Shown here piece by piece: positions 11,641 through 22,004 of a DNA stretch of 64,000 bases. Each line of letters opens with the position of its first letter. The stretch's first letter is position 1. Under the pieces are notes generated by a model, which was not told where the DNA came from, ran no database searches, and saw only the letters and a program-made list of their open reading frames with translations. This DNA is from Bufo bufo (taxonomy: Eukaryota; Chordata; Amphibia; Anura; Bufonidae). The DNA lies in the NCBI RefSeq assembly GCF_905171765.1, contig NC_053391.1, positions 147,899,417-147,963,416 on the forward strand, written 5' to 3'. The translations under genes and the position numbers were made by a program.

Positions 11641-12057
11641 TGCCATAGCATGCACTGCATAGCAGTTTAGGTAATATTCATCTAATGTGGCCAACCCCTT
11701 TAAGAAACATTACATCACCATATTATATAAACATATGCTTTATAAGACTAGTCCCTGGAGGTATGGAGTATCATTCTACAAAAAACCGCATCAATACCCT
11801 AAAAAAACGCATGAAAAACGCATATGCGTTTTCTGTTTTTTCTCTTTTCTTTGTCACCAATTGTCTGCCTCAATCGCTGAATGACAGAAAATTAACAACT
11901 ATATGTTGACTACAATATAAAGAATGAAAATTTTATTTAGATGTGGACTTTATATGAGTTCAATTAAGATTGAAGACAATTCCATGCCAAGTTTTCGATA
12001 TTGCCGAAAGATTAGGTGGAGCTTAGAGGGTATAAAAAGGCATATGGGGATTCATAA
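11641..12057. other. Intron, worn retroelement tail upstream of the hammerhead-like motif
   Basis: No coding domain is recognisable. The sequence from about 11800 is AT-rich and leads into the hammerhead-like motif, so it may belong to the same relic; the translated frames show no Penelope reverse transcriptase or GIY-YIG motif. Confidence 0.4.
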
Positions 12058-12117
12058 AATTACCACTGAGGAAGGAGTAAGACCCCAATCACACTCCGAA
12101 ACGCGTTTGGTCCAATT
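12058..12117 (+). ncRNA. Hammerhead-ribozyme-like motif (type I layout)
   Basis: The conserved core is present in order. CTGAGGA at 12066-12072 fits CUGANGA. GGAGT (12074-12078) and ACTCC (12093-12097) form a five-pair helix II with a 14-base loop. GAAA stands at 12098-12101. ACGCGT (12101-12106) supplies the very short self-complementary helix III, and T106-T107 fit the UH cleavage site. Helix I pairs AATTACCA (12058-12065) with TGGT and AATT (12108-12111 and 12114-12117), eight pairs with a two-base CC bulge. One A (12073) is unpaired between the core and helix II; the copies at 10190 and 24511 have the same extra A. Hammerheads with this minimal helix III are known from Penelope-like elements and can work as dimers. 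Cleavage is untested. Confidence 0.6.
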
Positions 12118-12798
12118 CAAATATTTTCCAGTGCCTTTTGAAAAAGAAATCGAAAGAATACTACCGGTAGTCAACACCTGGATAAAGAATTAACTTAACG
12201 CTGGACAAGTTTTCAATAAATTGCTCAAGGACAGTCAGCTGCACAGAGTGGAGAAACGAAAGGATACTTGCGATAATACAGCGAGTCTTGGACACAACTC
12301 CGCGATAAAGACGTCACAGATTCGTGGGAAAGGATCAAGATACATATCAGTAACAGGTGGCGAGTTGAATTCAGCGCCAAACGGACTGAGAGTCATGACT
12401 GCAAAATCGTGAGTACTATACCAACTCTCACAATATTGATTCGCAACAGTATTTGAATTGAACATCAAGTGAGCTATTCGTGCTGGCTCCATTTAAGCGG
12501 TCATATCGAAAGTACTCTCTATCCGAAAATATCGCTCTACTGGAGTTAGATTGCGAATAGATGCAAGATCCTATATCGATATCTACTCTCTATCTGAAAT
12601 AACCGCGAACTAAGCGCCTACACTGAATTCACCCTCCATTTAAATTATCGCAGTGAACCAAGCGGCCATACCGAATTCACCCTTTATTTGAATTATCGCT
12701 GCAATATGTTTTGAGTTTAAACACACATAAGAACTGGGGAACCATCCAGCCATTGTGCATCCATATACCCAATACATCTCCTGTTTTTCATTCGAATA
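12118..12798. other. Worn retroelement tail downstream of the hammerhead-like motif
   Basis: About 12400-12720 contains loosely repeated phrases (GAATTCACCCT, ATTATCGC, CTCTCTATC) suggesting degenerate tandem units of roughly 55-65 bases. No coding domain was recognised. The Tc1 element at 12799 interrupts this stretch, which resumes at 14341. Confidence 0.4.
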
Positions 12799-14340
12799 TA
12801 CACTGCTCAAAAAAATAAAGGGAACACTTAAACAACACAATGTAACTCCAAGTCAATCACACTTCTGTGAAATCAAACTGTCCACTTAGGAAGCAACACT
12901 GAGTGACAATCAATTTCACATGCTGTTGTGCAAATGGGATAGACAAAAGGTGGAAATTATAGGCAATTAGCAATAAAGGAGTGGTTCTGCAGGTGGTGAC
13001 CACAGACCACTTCTCAGTTCCTATGCTTCCTGGCTGATGTTTTGGTCACTTTTGAATGCTGGCGGTGCTTTCACTCTAGTGGTAGCATGAGGCAGAGTCT
13101 ACAACCCACACAAGTGGCTCAGGTAGTGCAGCTTATCCAGGATGGCACATCAATGCGAGCTGTGGCAAGAAGGTTTGCTGTGTCTGTCAGCGTAGTGTCC
13201 AGAGCATGGAGGCGCTACCAGGAGACAGGCCAGTACATCAGGAGACGTGGAGGAGGCCGTAGGAGGGCAACAACCCAGCAGCAGGACCGCTACCTCCGCC
13301 TTTGTGCAAAGAGGAACAGGAGGAGTTCTGCCAGAGCCCTGCAAAATGACCTCCAGCAGGCCACAAATGTGCATGTGTCTGCTCAAACGGTCAGAAACAA
13401 ACTCCATGAGGGTGATATGAGGGCCCGACGTCCACAGGCGGGGGTTGTGCTTACAGCCCAACACCGTGCAGGACGTTTGGCATTTGCCAGAGAACACCAA
13501 GATTGGCAAATTCGCCACTGGCGCCCTGTGCTCTTCACAGATGAAAGCAGGTTCACACTGAGCACATGTGACAGACGTGACAGAGTCTTGAGACGCCGTG
13601 GAGAACGTTCTGCTGCCTGCAACATCCTCCAGCATGACCGGTTTGGCATTGGGTCAGTAATGGTGTGGGGTGGCATTTCTTTGGAGGGCCGCACAGCCCT
13701 CCATGTGCTCGCCAGAGGTAGCCTGACTGCCATTAGGTACCGAGATGAGATCCTCAGACCCCTTGTGAGACCATATTCTGGTGCGGTTGGCCCTGGGTTC
13801 CTCCTAATGCAAGACAATGCTAGACCTCATGTGGCTGGAATGTGTCAGCAGTTCCTGCAAGACGAAGGCATTGATGCTATGGACTGGCCCGCCCGTTCCC
13901 CAGACCTGAATCCAATTGAGCACATCTGGGACATCATGTCTCGCTCTATCCACTGTCACGTTGCACCACAGACTGTCCAGGAGTTGGCAGATGCTTTAGT
14001 CCAGGTCTGGGAGGAGATCCCTCAGGAGACCGTCCGCCACCTCATCAGGAGCATGCACAGGCGTTGTAGGGAGGTCATACAGGCACGTGGAGGCCACACA
14101 CACTGCTGAGCCTCATTTTGACTTGTTTTAAGGACATTACATCAAAGTTGGATCAGCCTGTAGTGTGTTTTTCCACTTTAATTTTGAGTGTGACTCCAAA
14201 TCCAGACCTCCATGGGTTGAAAAATTTGATTTCCATTTTTTTATTTTTGTGTGAAAGAACAAAGTATTTCAGAAGAATATTTAATTAATTCAGATCTAGT
14301 ATGTTTTTATTGTGTTCCCTTTATTTTTTTGAGCAGTGTA
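12799..14340 (+). mobile_element. Complete Tc1-like transposon with perfect terminal inverted repeats
   Basis: The element is delimited by TA dinucleotides. The left end reads TACACTGCTCAAAAAAATAA and the right end is its exact complement; the repeats match over 29 bases (about 12799-12827 and 14312-14340). It is 1542 bases long, normal for Tc1, and carries one transposase gene. The duplicated TA target is present at both ends. Families with these ends are widespread in fish, lampreys and frogs and are often explained by horizontal transfer. This copy has accumulated little visible damage compared with every other autonomous element in the window. Confidence 0.95.
13087..14109 (+). CDS. Tc1-like transposase, open over full length
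   Basis: The 340-codon frame from ATG 13087 ([14 protein letters not shown]) to TGA has the normal Tc1 length. An in-frame extension upstream to 13042 lacks an ATG and is not used. Residues about 1-110 form the paired-like DNA-binding domain with two helix-turn-helix units ([16 protein letters not shown]) and a basic linker RRRGGGRRR. The catalytic triad is DD34E: D in LFTDESRF, D in LMQDNARPH, and E in DLNPIEHIW, with 34 residues between the last two. The usual GGI box appears as VWGGISLEG. The enzyme cuts at the TIRs and inserts at TA. No stop or frameshift was found, so the protein could be made; promoter and expression are unknown. Confidence 0.93.
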   Translation: MRQSLQPTQVAQVVQLIQDGTSMRAVARRFAVSVSVVSRAWRRYQETGQYIRRRGGGRRRATTQQQDRYLRLCAKRNRRSSARALQNDLQQATNVHVSAQTVRNKLHEGDMRARRPQAGVVLTAQHRAGRLAFAREHQDWQIRHWRPVLFTDESRFTLSTCDRRDRVLRRRGERSAACNILQHDRFGIGSVMVWGGISLEGRTALHVLARGSLTAIRYRDEILRPLVRPYSGAVGPGFLLMQDNARPHVAGMCQQFLQDEGIDAMDWPARSPDLNPIEHIWDIMSRSIHCHVAPQTVQELADALVQVWEEIPQETVRHLIRSMHRRCREVIQARGGHTHC

Positions 14341-15694
14341 TTTTTTCGAAGTAATTTTTCCATCCAATGTATTACTCTACCAAAGTTTGATTACGAACTT
14401 TTGCAACAATCCAGCGATTTATTTTTGCACTAGTATAAATTGATATATTGTGACCAATTTAGATACTGAGAATATACGATTGTAGATTCAGGTGGTTTAG
14501 TCTTTTTTATTGCAAATTTGTAGTATTGGCCAATACCGATGTTTTATTATGTTCGTTATAGATGTGAATAAATTTTAATCTGATAGTATTTTCTGCGTGA
14601 CCTATGTAAATTGTGAGTGCCGGTCATTCCATTTTTTCTAGCATTTATTAAGTAAACGGGGGTTTACATTTGACCGTGCACCCGGCCAGAATTCCCCACA
14701 CAAAGTAGAGCCACTCATATCTGAATTTTTAATTTATATTTTTAAACCTGTTTCATTTGTGTTGTCAATAAAACCGGGACAATTCATCATACAACGCTGC
14801 GGTTTTGCTGGGTGTTAATTGGCTGTATTGAAAACTACTGCCACGTGTGAACGCGGTCATCATGGTCATAAATACCTGATCATGTAAATGTCATCTTAGA
14901 ATCTCAATAGAAACGGGTGACATCGTAGAGCAGTCGTATGCTATCAGGAGAACTATTTTTTCACGTCATTGTAGAGATGAGGACACTGAAGATGTATGTT
15001 TAGCACTTGATGCTTTACCATGTTCTTCAGAGTGAAGACTGTGTAAGACATATATAGTTTATTTCAGCATTGCCATCTTTGATGCTTATTTATGGGTCAG
15101 CATACTTATTTATCAGTGTTAGTTTTGTCGCCAGCCTTTTATCTGCACACAATAGGGAAATGTTAAAATGGATGTTTAGAATAGAAACAGATAATGCTTG
15201 AAAAATAGCATTCCAGATATGCAGCGTCTCTCTATGGAGACCGGACTTGCAATAAACTCAAATTGCCTTGCTGCGTAGCGCTACCCCTCGATTTTATCTT
15301 GTAAAAAGCACTATAACAAATGAAAATATTGAATGCTGCGTTCCTTTGTTACAGCTCAGTAAGGGACTCCTGCTTGACAAAGAAAACGCAGGCAGTAGGG
15401 ACTCCAGATTTACTGGTATGAATCATGTTCCGCAAGTGTTGACAATGGCACATCTGAGGTATTTTTCGGTACTCGAGAGGGACAAAATACATCAATTGTG
15501 TACATTGTGTAATAAAGGGACAACAAGACTGCTTAAGAAACTTGAAATCTGCGTTTCCACCATCAAATAATGCAGACCTTAACTAAATAAGTGTGAAGTG
15601 CCTTTTTAATCATTTTTATGTTTTAAAATTGAATAGAAATGTATCAATTGCAGAAAAGCAGCAGCTTACAATAAACTTGTGCCTTGGACCCACC
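14341..15694. other. Intron, nothing recognised
   Basis: The first part (14341 to about 14470) continues the sequence interrupted by the Tc1 element. The rest contains no repeat end or exon that I recognise. A 100-codon open frame at 15268-15570 has no recognisable domain and no supporting splice context. Confidence 0.5.
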
Positions 15695-16012
15695 TTAAAG
15701 AGGACCTGTCACCACAAAATACAATGTTACAGAGCAGGAGGAGCTGAGCAGACCGATATATATAGTTTCATGGGGAAATATTCAGTAAAACCTATAATTT
15801 ATATAATTACTATATCTTTGCCTTTTTCCCACTGTACATTGGTACAGGGGGAGGTGTTATCACAGGAGGTGGAAAAAGGAGAGATTAAAATGTATAAATT
15901 ACACGTTTTTCTGAATCTTTTCCCACAAAACTATACACCAACCTGCTCAGCTCCCCCTGCTCTATAACATGGTGCTTTCATATTGCATTTTGTGGTGACA
16001 GGTCCCGTTTAA
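15695..16012. mobile_element. Palindromic MITE flanked by TTAA
   Basis: The element runs from TTAAAGAGGACCTGTCACC to GGTGACAGGTCCCGTTTAA. The terminal inverted repeats extend some 80 bases (for example CAGGAGGAGCTGAGCAG against CTGCTCAGCTCC). TTAA stands at both ends. There is no coding capacity. The right TTAA is shared with the next element, so one inserted at the end of the other. A TTAA duplication fits piggyBac or Kolobok mobilisation. Confidence 0.75.
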
Positions 16013-17262
16013 CCTGTTCAGGACACAGGGCGTACGGGTACATCCTGTGTATTTCTGATCACCGCTGCTCGGCGGGCGGTGATCAAAACCCGGTGCCTGC
16101 TCAAATCATTGAGCAGGCACCATGGTCAATTCAGACCTGCGATTTGCGGCTTGTCACTGTTGCGTTGGCGGCGATGTCATCGGGTTACCATGCGGCTGTG
16201 GGGGGGACCCGATGGCATGGAAGGCAGCGCGATGCCTTCCTGAGAGGTGCCTGTGAGATCCAGCCCCCTGGATCTCACAGGCTGGAAGCTGTATGAGTAA
16301 TACACACAGTATTACTCATACAGCCAATGCATTCCAATACAGAAGTATTGGAATGCATTGTAAAAGGGTTTAGACCCCCAAAAGTTGAAATCCCAAAGTG
16401 GGACAAAAAATAAAGTATAAAAAAAGTTGAAAAAAATTAAGTTTTCCCCCCAAAAATTAAGTTTCAATTAAAAATAAACTAAATTGTCATTTTCCCCAAA
16501 TAAAGTAAAAAAAAAAATGGTAAAAAAGTTTACATTAGGTATCGCCGCGTCCGTATCGACCGTATGTCCTTGTCGTTTTTTCTTCTCCTGTTAGTTTTTT
16601 TTTCTAAACAGAGGTCGCATGGTCGCCTGGTGCGTCCCTGGTCTCTCAATGGAGCGAGCGTCTGGGTCGAATGGCCGTCCCCGGCTACCTCCCTTTCCCC
16701 CCAGAAGATAAGTGGAACCAGGCTCGATTTGCAACTCCGGTGGCCTACCAGATCCGGGGTCACCTAGTCCTGCCCTCTATCCAGTGCACTGCCACTCCTT
16801 GTGCCAGATGACTGAAGAGGTGACCCCCTGCTGGTCCGGTACAGAGGGTGAAGACTGCAGGACTCAGATAAGTACATCGGCTCTCCTGCAAGCTTCCCCC
16901 CCCCCCCCCCCCCCCCGTACACTCTGACACGGTTCTTTAGGGCTTACCTGTGGATCTGGGAGGGCCGGCTGGTTGCGAGGGAGGAGGGATTCCTTCTTGT
17001 TCCCTGCATTCTGGCGGTGGGCGCCATTTTCGGAGCCGGGGTCTGCCTTTGGTCATAGTTCCCGCGCGTGCACGATTTTTTTTACCGCAAATTTTCCGCG
17101 CGATTTGTGACGTGACTAGGGGGCGGAGCCTATCGCGTCAGTTCCGGCACTTCCACTTTGCCTCAGCTCCTCTACGCTTGAATGCTACTCCAGCTCCTCA
17201 CGGTAGGACAGATAGTGTTCCGCAAAGCTGTTGGAGACCCTGACATCGGGATTGCCGCCATC

Positions 17263-18753
17263 ATGCCAAGACCTGGGCCCCCCCAAAAATCTAAAGCGAC
17301 ACCTCAGGTCCCAATGGGATCCTGTAAGGTCTGCTGCTTGCCACTATCGGTTCAGGCTCCTGTGACTCTTGCCTTGCCTCTGGACAGGATCATCCACCTC
17401 CTCCTCCTCCCCCTGCATCAAACCAGCCCAGTCCCTCCTCCGCCCCTTCGGAGCCCGTGGAGCCCTCCTGGGCCTCTGCCATAGCTAGGGCGGCCGCGGA
17501 CTTGGCCCAGGTCTCACGCGCGGCCATGGCCTTTATGGAGCGCATGGCGGCCACTGATCCACCGCCTGTGGTTAGCACCGCTCCACGTCCCGGTGCCCCC
17601 CACAGAGGACGCTCGACCGTTAAGAGGCAGCGTACGCAGCAGCATCCCTCCTCGGATTACTCTGCTTCCCCCCCTCGCCTGGAGGCGTGTTCAGCCTCTC
17701 CCTCTCGCAGGGATTACAGGTCTGAAGGGGAAAGGTCCGGCTCGGACGAGGACACGGAGCCGGAACTCTCACCTAAGCTCTCCACCATGGTGGCAGACTT
17801 GGTCACGGCGGTACGTGACACCTTTGACATCCAGGGGGAACCTCTTTCTACTAGTAGCCAGGAATTCCCCCTCTTCCATCCCAGATAACCGGAGGCAGTC
17901 ACATTCCCCATTCATGGCGAGTTCGCTAAGGTCCTTTCTAAGGCTTGGGAACGCCCTAATCACCATTTTTCTGCTACGAGGCGTATGGATACTCTTTATC
18001 CTTTCCCGGCAGATAACGTGCAGCAGTGGTCTTCTCCTCCTAAGGTCGACCCGCCGGTGGCCAGATTGACTAAGAATACGGCAATACCAGTCCTGGACGG
18101 GTCCTCCCTACAGGACTCCGTTGACAGGCGTTTGGACTCTTTCCAAAGCCAGATTCTCTCTGGCGGGCACAGGTCTGCGGACCGCGTTCGCCTCGGCCTG
18201 GGTAGCCAGGGCGCTTTCGGTGTGGTTGCAGCGCCATCATCAGGACCTCGCGGAGCAGGATGCCTCTGCAGACACCCTAAACTTAATCCTCCAGATGTCC
18301 CAGGCGACAACATTCCTTTGTGAGGCTTCATTGGACGTCAGCACTCTCTTTGCGTGGATTTCGGCCCTCTCGGTGACGCAGCGCAGGGAGGTCTGGTTGA
18401 ATGTCCGGGAAGCCAACGCTTCCTCCAAGCGCTCCCTCACTAACCTCCCCTTTGCGGGCTCCAGGCTCTTCGGTGCTAAGCTGGATGAGATTATCTCTGA
18501 CGCTACGGGGGGCAAGAGTACACACCTGCCCCAATCTAGATCCAAGCGCGCCTTTAGAGCTCGCCCCTCTGGCTCTAGAAATCAGTCCTTTCGGCGCTTC
18601 TCCTCCTCCATGTCTGCGACAGCCCCCTCCTCCGGCGTCTCTCAGGACTCCCGCAAGAAGCCTTCCTTTAAGCCTCAACCTTCCTGGCGCCCGCGGGCAC
18701 TGTTCCAGGGGGGTTCTGCCCGCCCTGCGGTTCCCAAGCAGTCCTCCGCCTGA
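17263..18753 (+). pseudogene. DIRS gag-like gene, broken
   Basis: The frame probably begins at ATG 17263 (MPRPGPPQKSK). A long proline- and arginine-rich stretch follows, then the part recognisable from vertebrate DIRS gag proteins: LTKNTAIPVLDGSSLQD at about 18067-18117 and SRLFGAKLDEIIS downstream. An in-frame TAA at 17886-17888 interrupts one frame, which then continues. A frameshift at about 18165 moves the reading to the frame ending at 18753. The product would be the structural particle protein. It cannot be made intact. Confidence 0.7.
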
Positions 18754-18789
18754 AGGGGCGCCCCCACCGCTTGCGGTGGGCTGCCGTCT

Positions 18790-21514
18790 GCTCTCCTTTC
18801 AGCATGTCTGGAGGGCTCACGTTCAAGACGCCTGGGCCCTGGAAATTGTAACTCCCGGTTACAAGATAGAATTTGTTTCCAGACCTCCGGAACGTTTCTT
18901 TCCTCAAAGAAGGAGGGATCAGTGCGTCCGGTTTTGGACCTGAAGCTGTTAAACAAGTCCCTGCGGGTGCGGAGGTTCCGGATGGAATCCCTCCGCTCAG
19001 TTATTGCTTCTCTTCTTCCAGGGGAGTTCCTCGTGTCGGTGGACATCCGGGACGCCTATCTGGATGTTCCTATAGCAGAACCTCACCACAGGTTCCTGCG
19101 CTTCGCCATTGGCGACCATCATTATCAGTTCGTCGCCCTTCCCTTTGGGCTAGCGACAGCCCCGCGGGTATTCACAAAGATCTTGGAGCCAATCATGGCG
19201 CTTCTCCGTACCAGGGGCATATCTCTGCTGCTCTACCTGGACAACATTCTGATAAAGGCTCCCTCTCGTCCCCAGGCCGAAGACAGCGTCAGGATCACTG
19301 TTCAGACTCTGCAACAGTTGGCTGGCTGATCAACTTCCCGAAGTCCTCTCTCCAACCTTCCCAGAGGGTGACCTTCCTGGGGATTATTATGGACACTACT
19401 GCAGCCCGGGTATTCCTCCCGGATTGCAAGTTCTCCCGGATACGGGAGTCGGTGTCTCGCCTTCTGCATTCCCAGTGTCTCTCCATCCGGGAGTGCATGC
19501 AGGTTCTGGGGCTTATGGTGGCCTCCTTCGAGGCAGTCCCCTTTACCCAGTTTCACACTCTACCTCTGCAGCAGGCGATCCTGTCTTTCTGGGACAGGAC
19601 ATCGAAGGGTCTGGACTCTCGGATCCGTCTTCCTTCTCGGGTTCGCATGAACCTCTCGTGGTGGCTGTCCCCTCAGAATCTGACTTCGGGGAAATCCTTC
19701 CTCCCAATCTCCTGGACAGTCTTCACCACCGATACCAGTCTCCTAGGTTGGGGCGGCGTTCTCCGGGCTCGGACGGTTCAGGGGGTGTGGTCAGAAGTGG
19801 AAGCCCGCCTTCCGATCAACATATTGGAGCTCAGAGCAATTTTCCTCTCTTTCTCATGTCCAATGAGAACCCCCCTCCTAACGGGTCTCCCGGTAAGGAT
19901 CCAGTCGGACAATGCCACAGCCGTGGCCTACATCAATCATCAGGGCGGAACCCGCAGCCGACCGGTGATGCAGGAGGTGAAGAGGATCCTCCAGTGGGCG
20001 GAGGCTCACGTTCCAATATTGTCTGCGGTGTACATACCAGGGGTCGAAGACTGGACGGCGGACTTTCTCAGCCGCAACAAGGTGGATCCGGGAGAGTGGT
20101 CTCTGCATCCGGACGTTTTCAAGGATGTCTATCGCCGTTGGGGCTGCCCGAACGTGGACTTGATGGCGTCCAGGCTCAACAACAAGGTTCCCACGTACCT
20201 GGCCCGAGCTCGGGATCCGGAGGCGTACGGGGTGGACGCTCTGGTGTCTCCGTGGCAAGACTTCGCACTCCTCTATGTCTTCCCACCACTGCCTCTACCC
20301 CCAAAGGTTCTTCGCAGGGTCGCGGCAGAAGGAATCCCGACCATCCTCATCGCTCCCGATTGGCCTCGCCGCCAATCGGGTGCTGGCGGACGTTCCGTGG
20401 CCTCTTCCTTTCAGGGAGGACCTGCTGTCTCAAGGACCTCTCTTCCACCAGAATTTACAACCGCTTCGTTTAACAGCGTGGCTGTTGAGACCACCATCTT
20501 GAAGAAGAGGGGCTTCTCGGACTCTGTCGTGAAGACCATGATCAAAGCCAGGAAAACAGCTTCCTCCCGGATATACTATCGTACCTGGAGGGCCTTTCTT
20601 GCCTTTTGTGAGAAGATAGGCGTTTTTTTTCCCTTCATTTCTCTTAGTTCCGGTGGTCCTCTCCAGTCGGGTCTTGAGATGGGAATGTCCCTGAGCTCTC
20701 TGAAGGGTCAGGTCTCCGCTCTGGCCATTTTCTTCCAGCGCTCTCTGGCTCTGCTAGGTCCGGTGAGGACCTTCCTGCAGTGGATGGCGCATTCGGTCTC
20801 TCCGTATGTCCCTCCTCTGCCCCCCTGGGATCTGAACCTGGTTCTGTCTTCTCTCCAGGCGGCTCCTTTTGAGCCCCTGAGGAATATTTCCCTGAGCTTT
20901 CTCACCTGGAAGGTGGTCTTTTTGGTGGCCATCACCTCTATCAGGAGGGTATCGGAGCTGGCTGCCCTTTCCTCTAAAGAGCCCTTTTTGGTCTTCCACA
21001 AGGACAAGGTGGTACTGCGCCCTGTCCCTTCCTTTTTGCCCAAGGTGGTTTCCGTCTTTCACCTTAATGAGGATATAGTCCTGCCATCCTTTTGCCCCGC
21101 TCCGGCGAACCCCAAGGAGCGCACTCTCCATTCTCTGGATGTTGTCCGTGCTTTAGGGTGTACCTATCGGTTACTGCCCCATTTCGGCGCTCGGACTCTC
21201 TTTTTGTGCTTCCCGAGGGGCCTCGCAAGGGTCTGGCAGCCTCCAAGGTCACTGTGGCTCGGTGGATTCGGTCGACTATTGCCATGGCCTATTGGTCCCG
21301 GGGTAGGGTTCCCCCAGCGGGTGTTACCGCGCACTCCACCAGGGCGGTTGGGGCCTCCTGGGCTAGGCGCAATCGAGCCTCTACATCACAACTTTGTAAG
21401 GAAGCCACCTGGTCGTCCTTACATACTTTTACAAAGTTCTACCAGCTGCACTCTTTGCCGTCGGCTGATGCTGCCCTAGGGCGCAAGGTATTGCAGGCTG
21501 TGGTTCCTGTTTAA
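18790..21514 (+). pseudogene. DIRS reverse transcriptase, RNase H and tyrosine recombinase, broken
   Basis: Reverse transcriptase sequence starts around 18790 with GYKIEFVSRPPERFF, followed by VLDLKLLNKSL, the FLVSVDIRDAYLDVPI motif and FVALPFGLATAPRVF. The catalytic box reads YLDNIL, so the second aspartate of YxDD is asparagine here. RNase H follows (VFTTDTSLLGWGGVL, then IQSDNATAVAYINHQ). The C-terminal tyrosine recombinase shows SIRRVSELAAL with the first arginine, HSTRAVGAS (HxxR), and a final tyrosine in FTKFYQLHS. Frameshifts lie at about 18915, 19315 and 21160. It would copy RNA into circular DNA and integrate it by recombination, but this copy is inactive. Confidence 0.88.
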
Positions 21515-21610
21515 CCGTTGGACGTTTTCCCTCTGGAGGTGCTGGTCTTCCCACCCCATGGACTGCTCTAGGACGTCCCATGGTCTGTGTCCCCCAATGG
21601 GATGGGCGAG

Positions 21611-22004
21611 AAAAGGAGATTTTTTGTGAAACTCACCTGTAAAATCTTTTTCTCGTCTTTTCCATTGGGGGACACAGCTCCCACCCATTCTTGTCTGTTG
21701 CACAAGGGATTGGTTCTATTCTAGTGGGACCTTATGGTTAACGGCCCGATGGCGGTGTTCCTTGGTTATGCTTTTCTTAGTTAATATTTGGTTTCTGATC
21801 TTCTTCTCCTACTGCTTTTGCACGCACTGAGGTCCTCCTGTTGGAGCATGGGGGTATAGCCAGTGGAGGAGGAGCTGTTTTTTATTATTTGCATAGTGTC
21901 TCCTCCTAGTAATGGCCTAAGCTATACCCATGGTCTGTGTCTCCCAATGGAAAAGACGAGAAAAAGATTTTACAGGTGAGTTTCACAACAAAAAATCTCC
22001 TTTT
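21611..22004. repeat. Inverted arms at the DIRS right terminus
   Basis: The left arm (21611-21677) and right arm (21935-22004) are complementary over about 67 bases; both contain TTTTACAGGTGAGTTTCAC or its complement and the phrase AATGGAAAAGACGAG. The 257-base spacer has no gene. The left arm is preceded by a further short copy of the GTCTGTGTC...CCAATGG phrase at about 21580. Confidence 0.8.

Larger units (their letters stand above)
16560..22004 (+). mobile_element. DIRS-type tyrosine-recombinase retrotransposon, decayed
   Basis: This interval holds the two-gene layout of DIRS elements: a gag-like gene (17263-18753), then reverse transcriptase, RNase H and tyrosine recombinase (about 18790-21514). 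The recombinase in place of a DDE integrase, and the absence of LTRs, separate it from gypsy and BEL. The right end carries a pair of inverted arms of about 67 bases (21611-21677 and 21935-22004), which fit the complex termini of DIRS elements. The left boundary is judged only from where the flanking repeat stops and is uncertain by some tens of bases. A run of about 20 C lies at 16898-16917. Confidence 0.85.

Noticed and set aside
11924..12193. 89-codon frame across the hammerhead-like motif
   Set aside because: No recognisable domain. The strongest signal in this stretch is RNA structure, and the frame is probably chance.
15268..15570. 100-codon frame on the + strand
   Set aside because: No known domain, and the expected POLA1 exons are fully accounted for without it.
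18401..20473. Alternative long frames over the DIRS element (for example 19424-20473)
   Set aside because: They are GC-driven shadow frames. The real domains (RT, RNase H, recombinase) are in the other frames.
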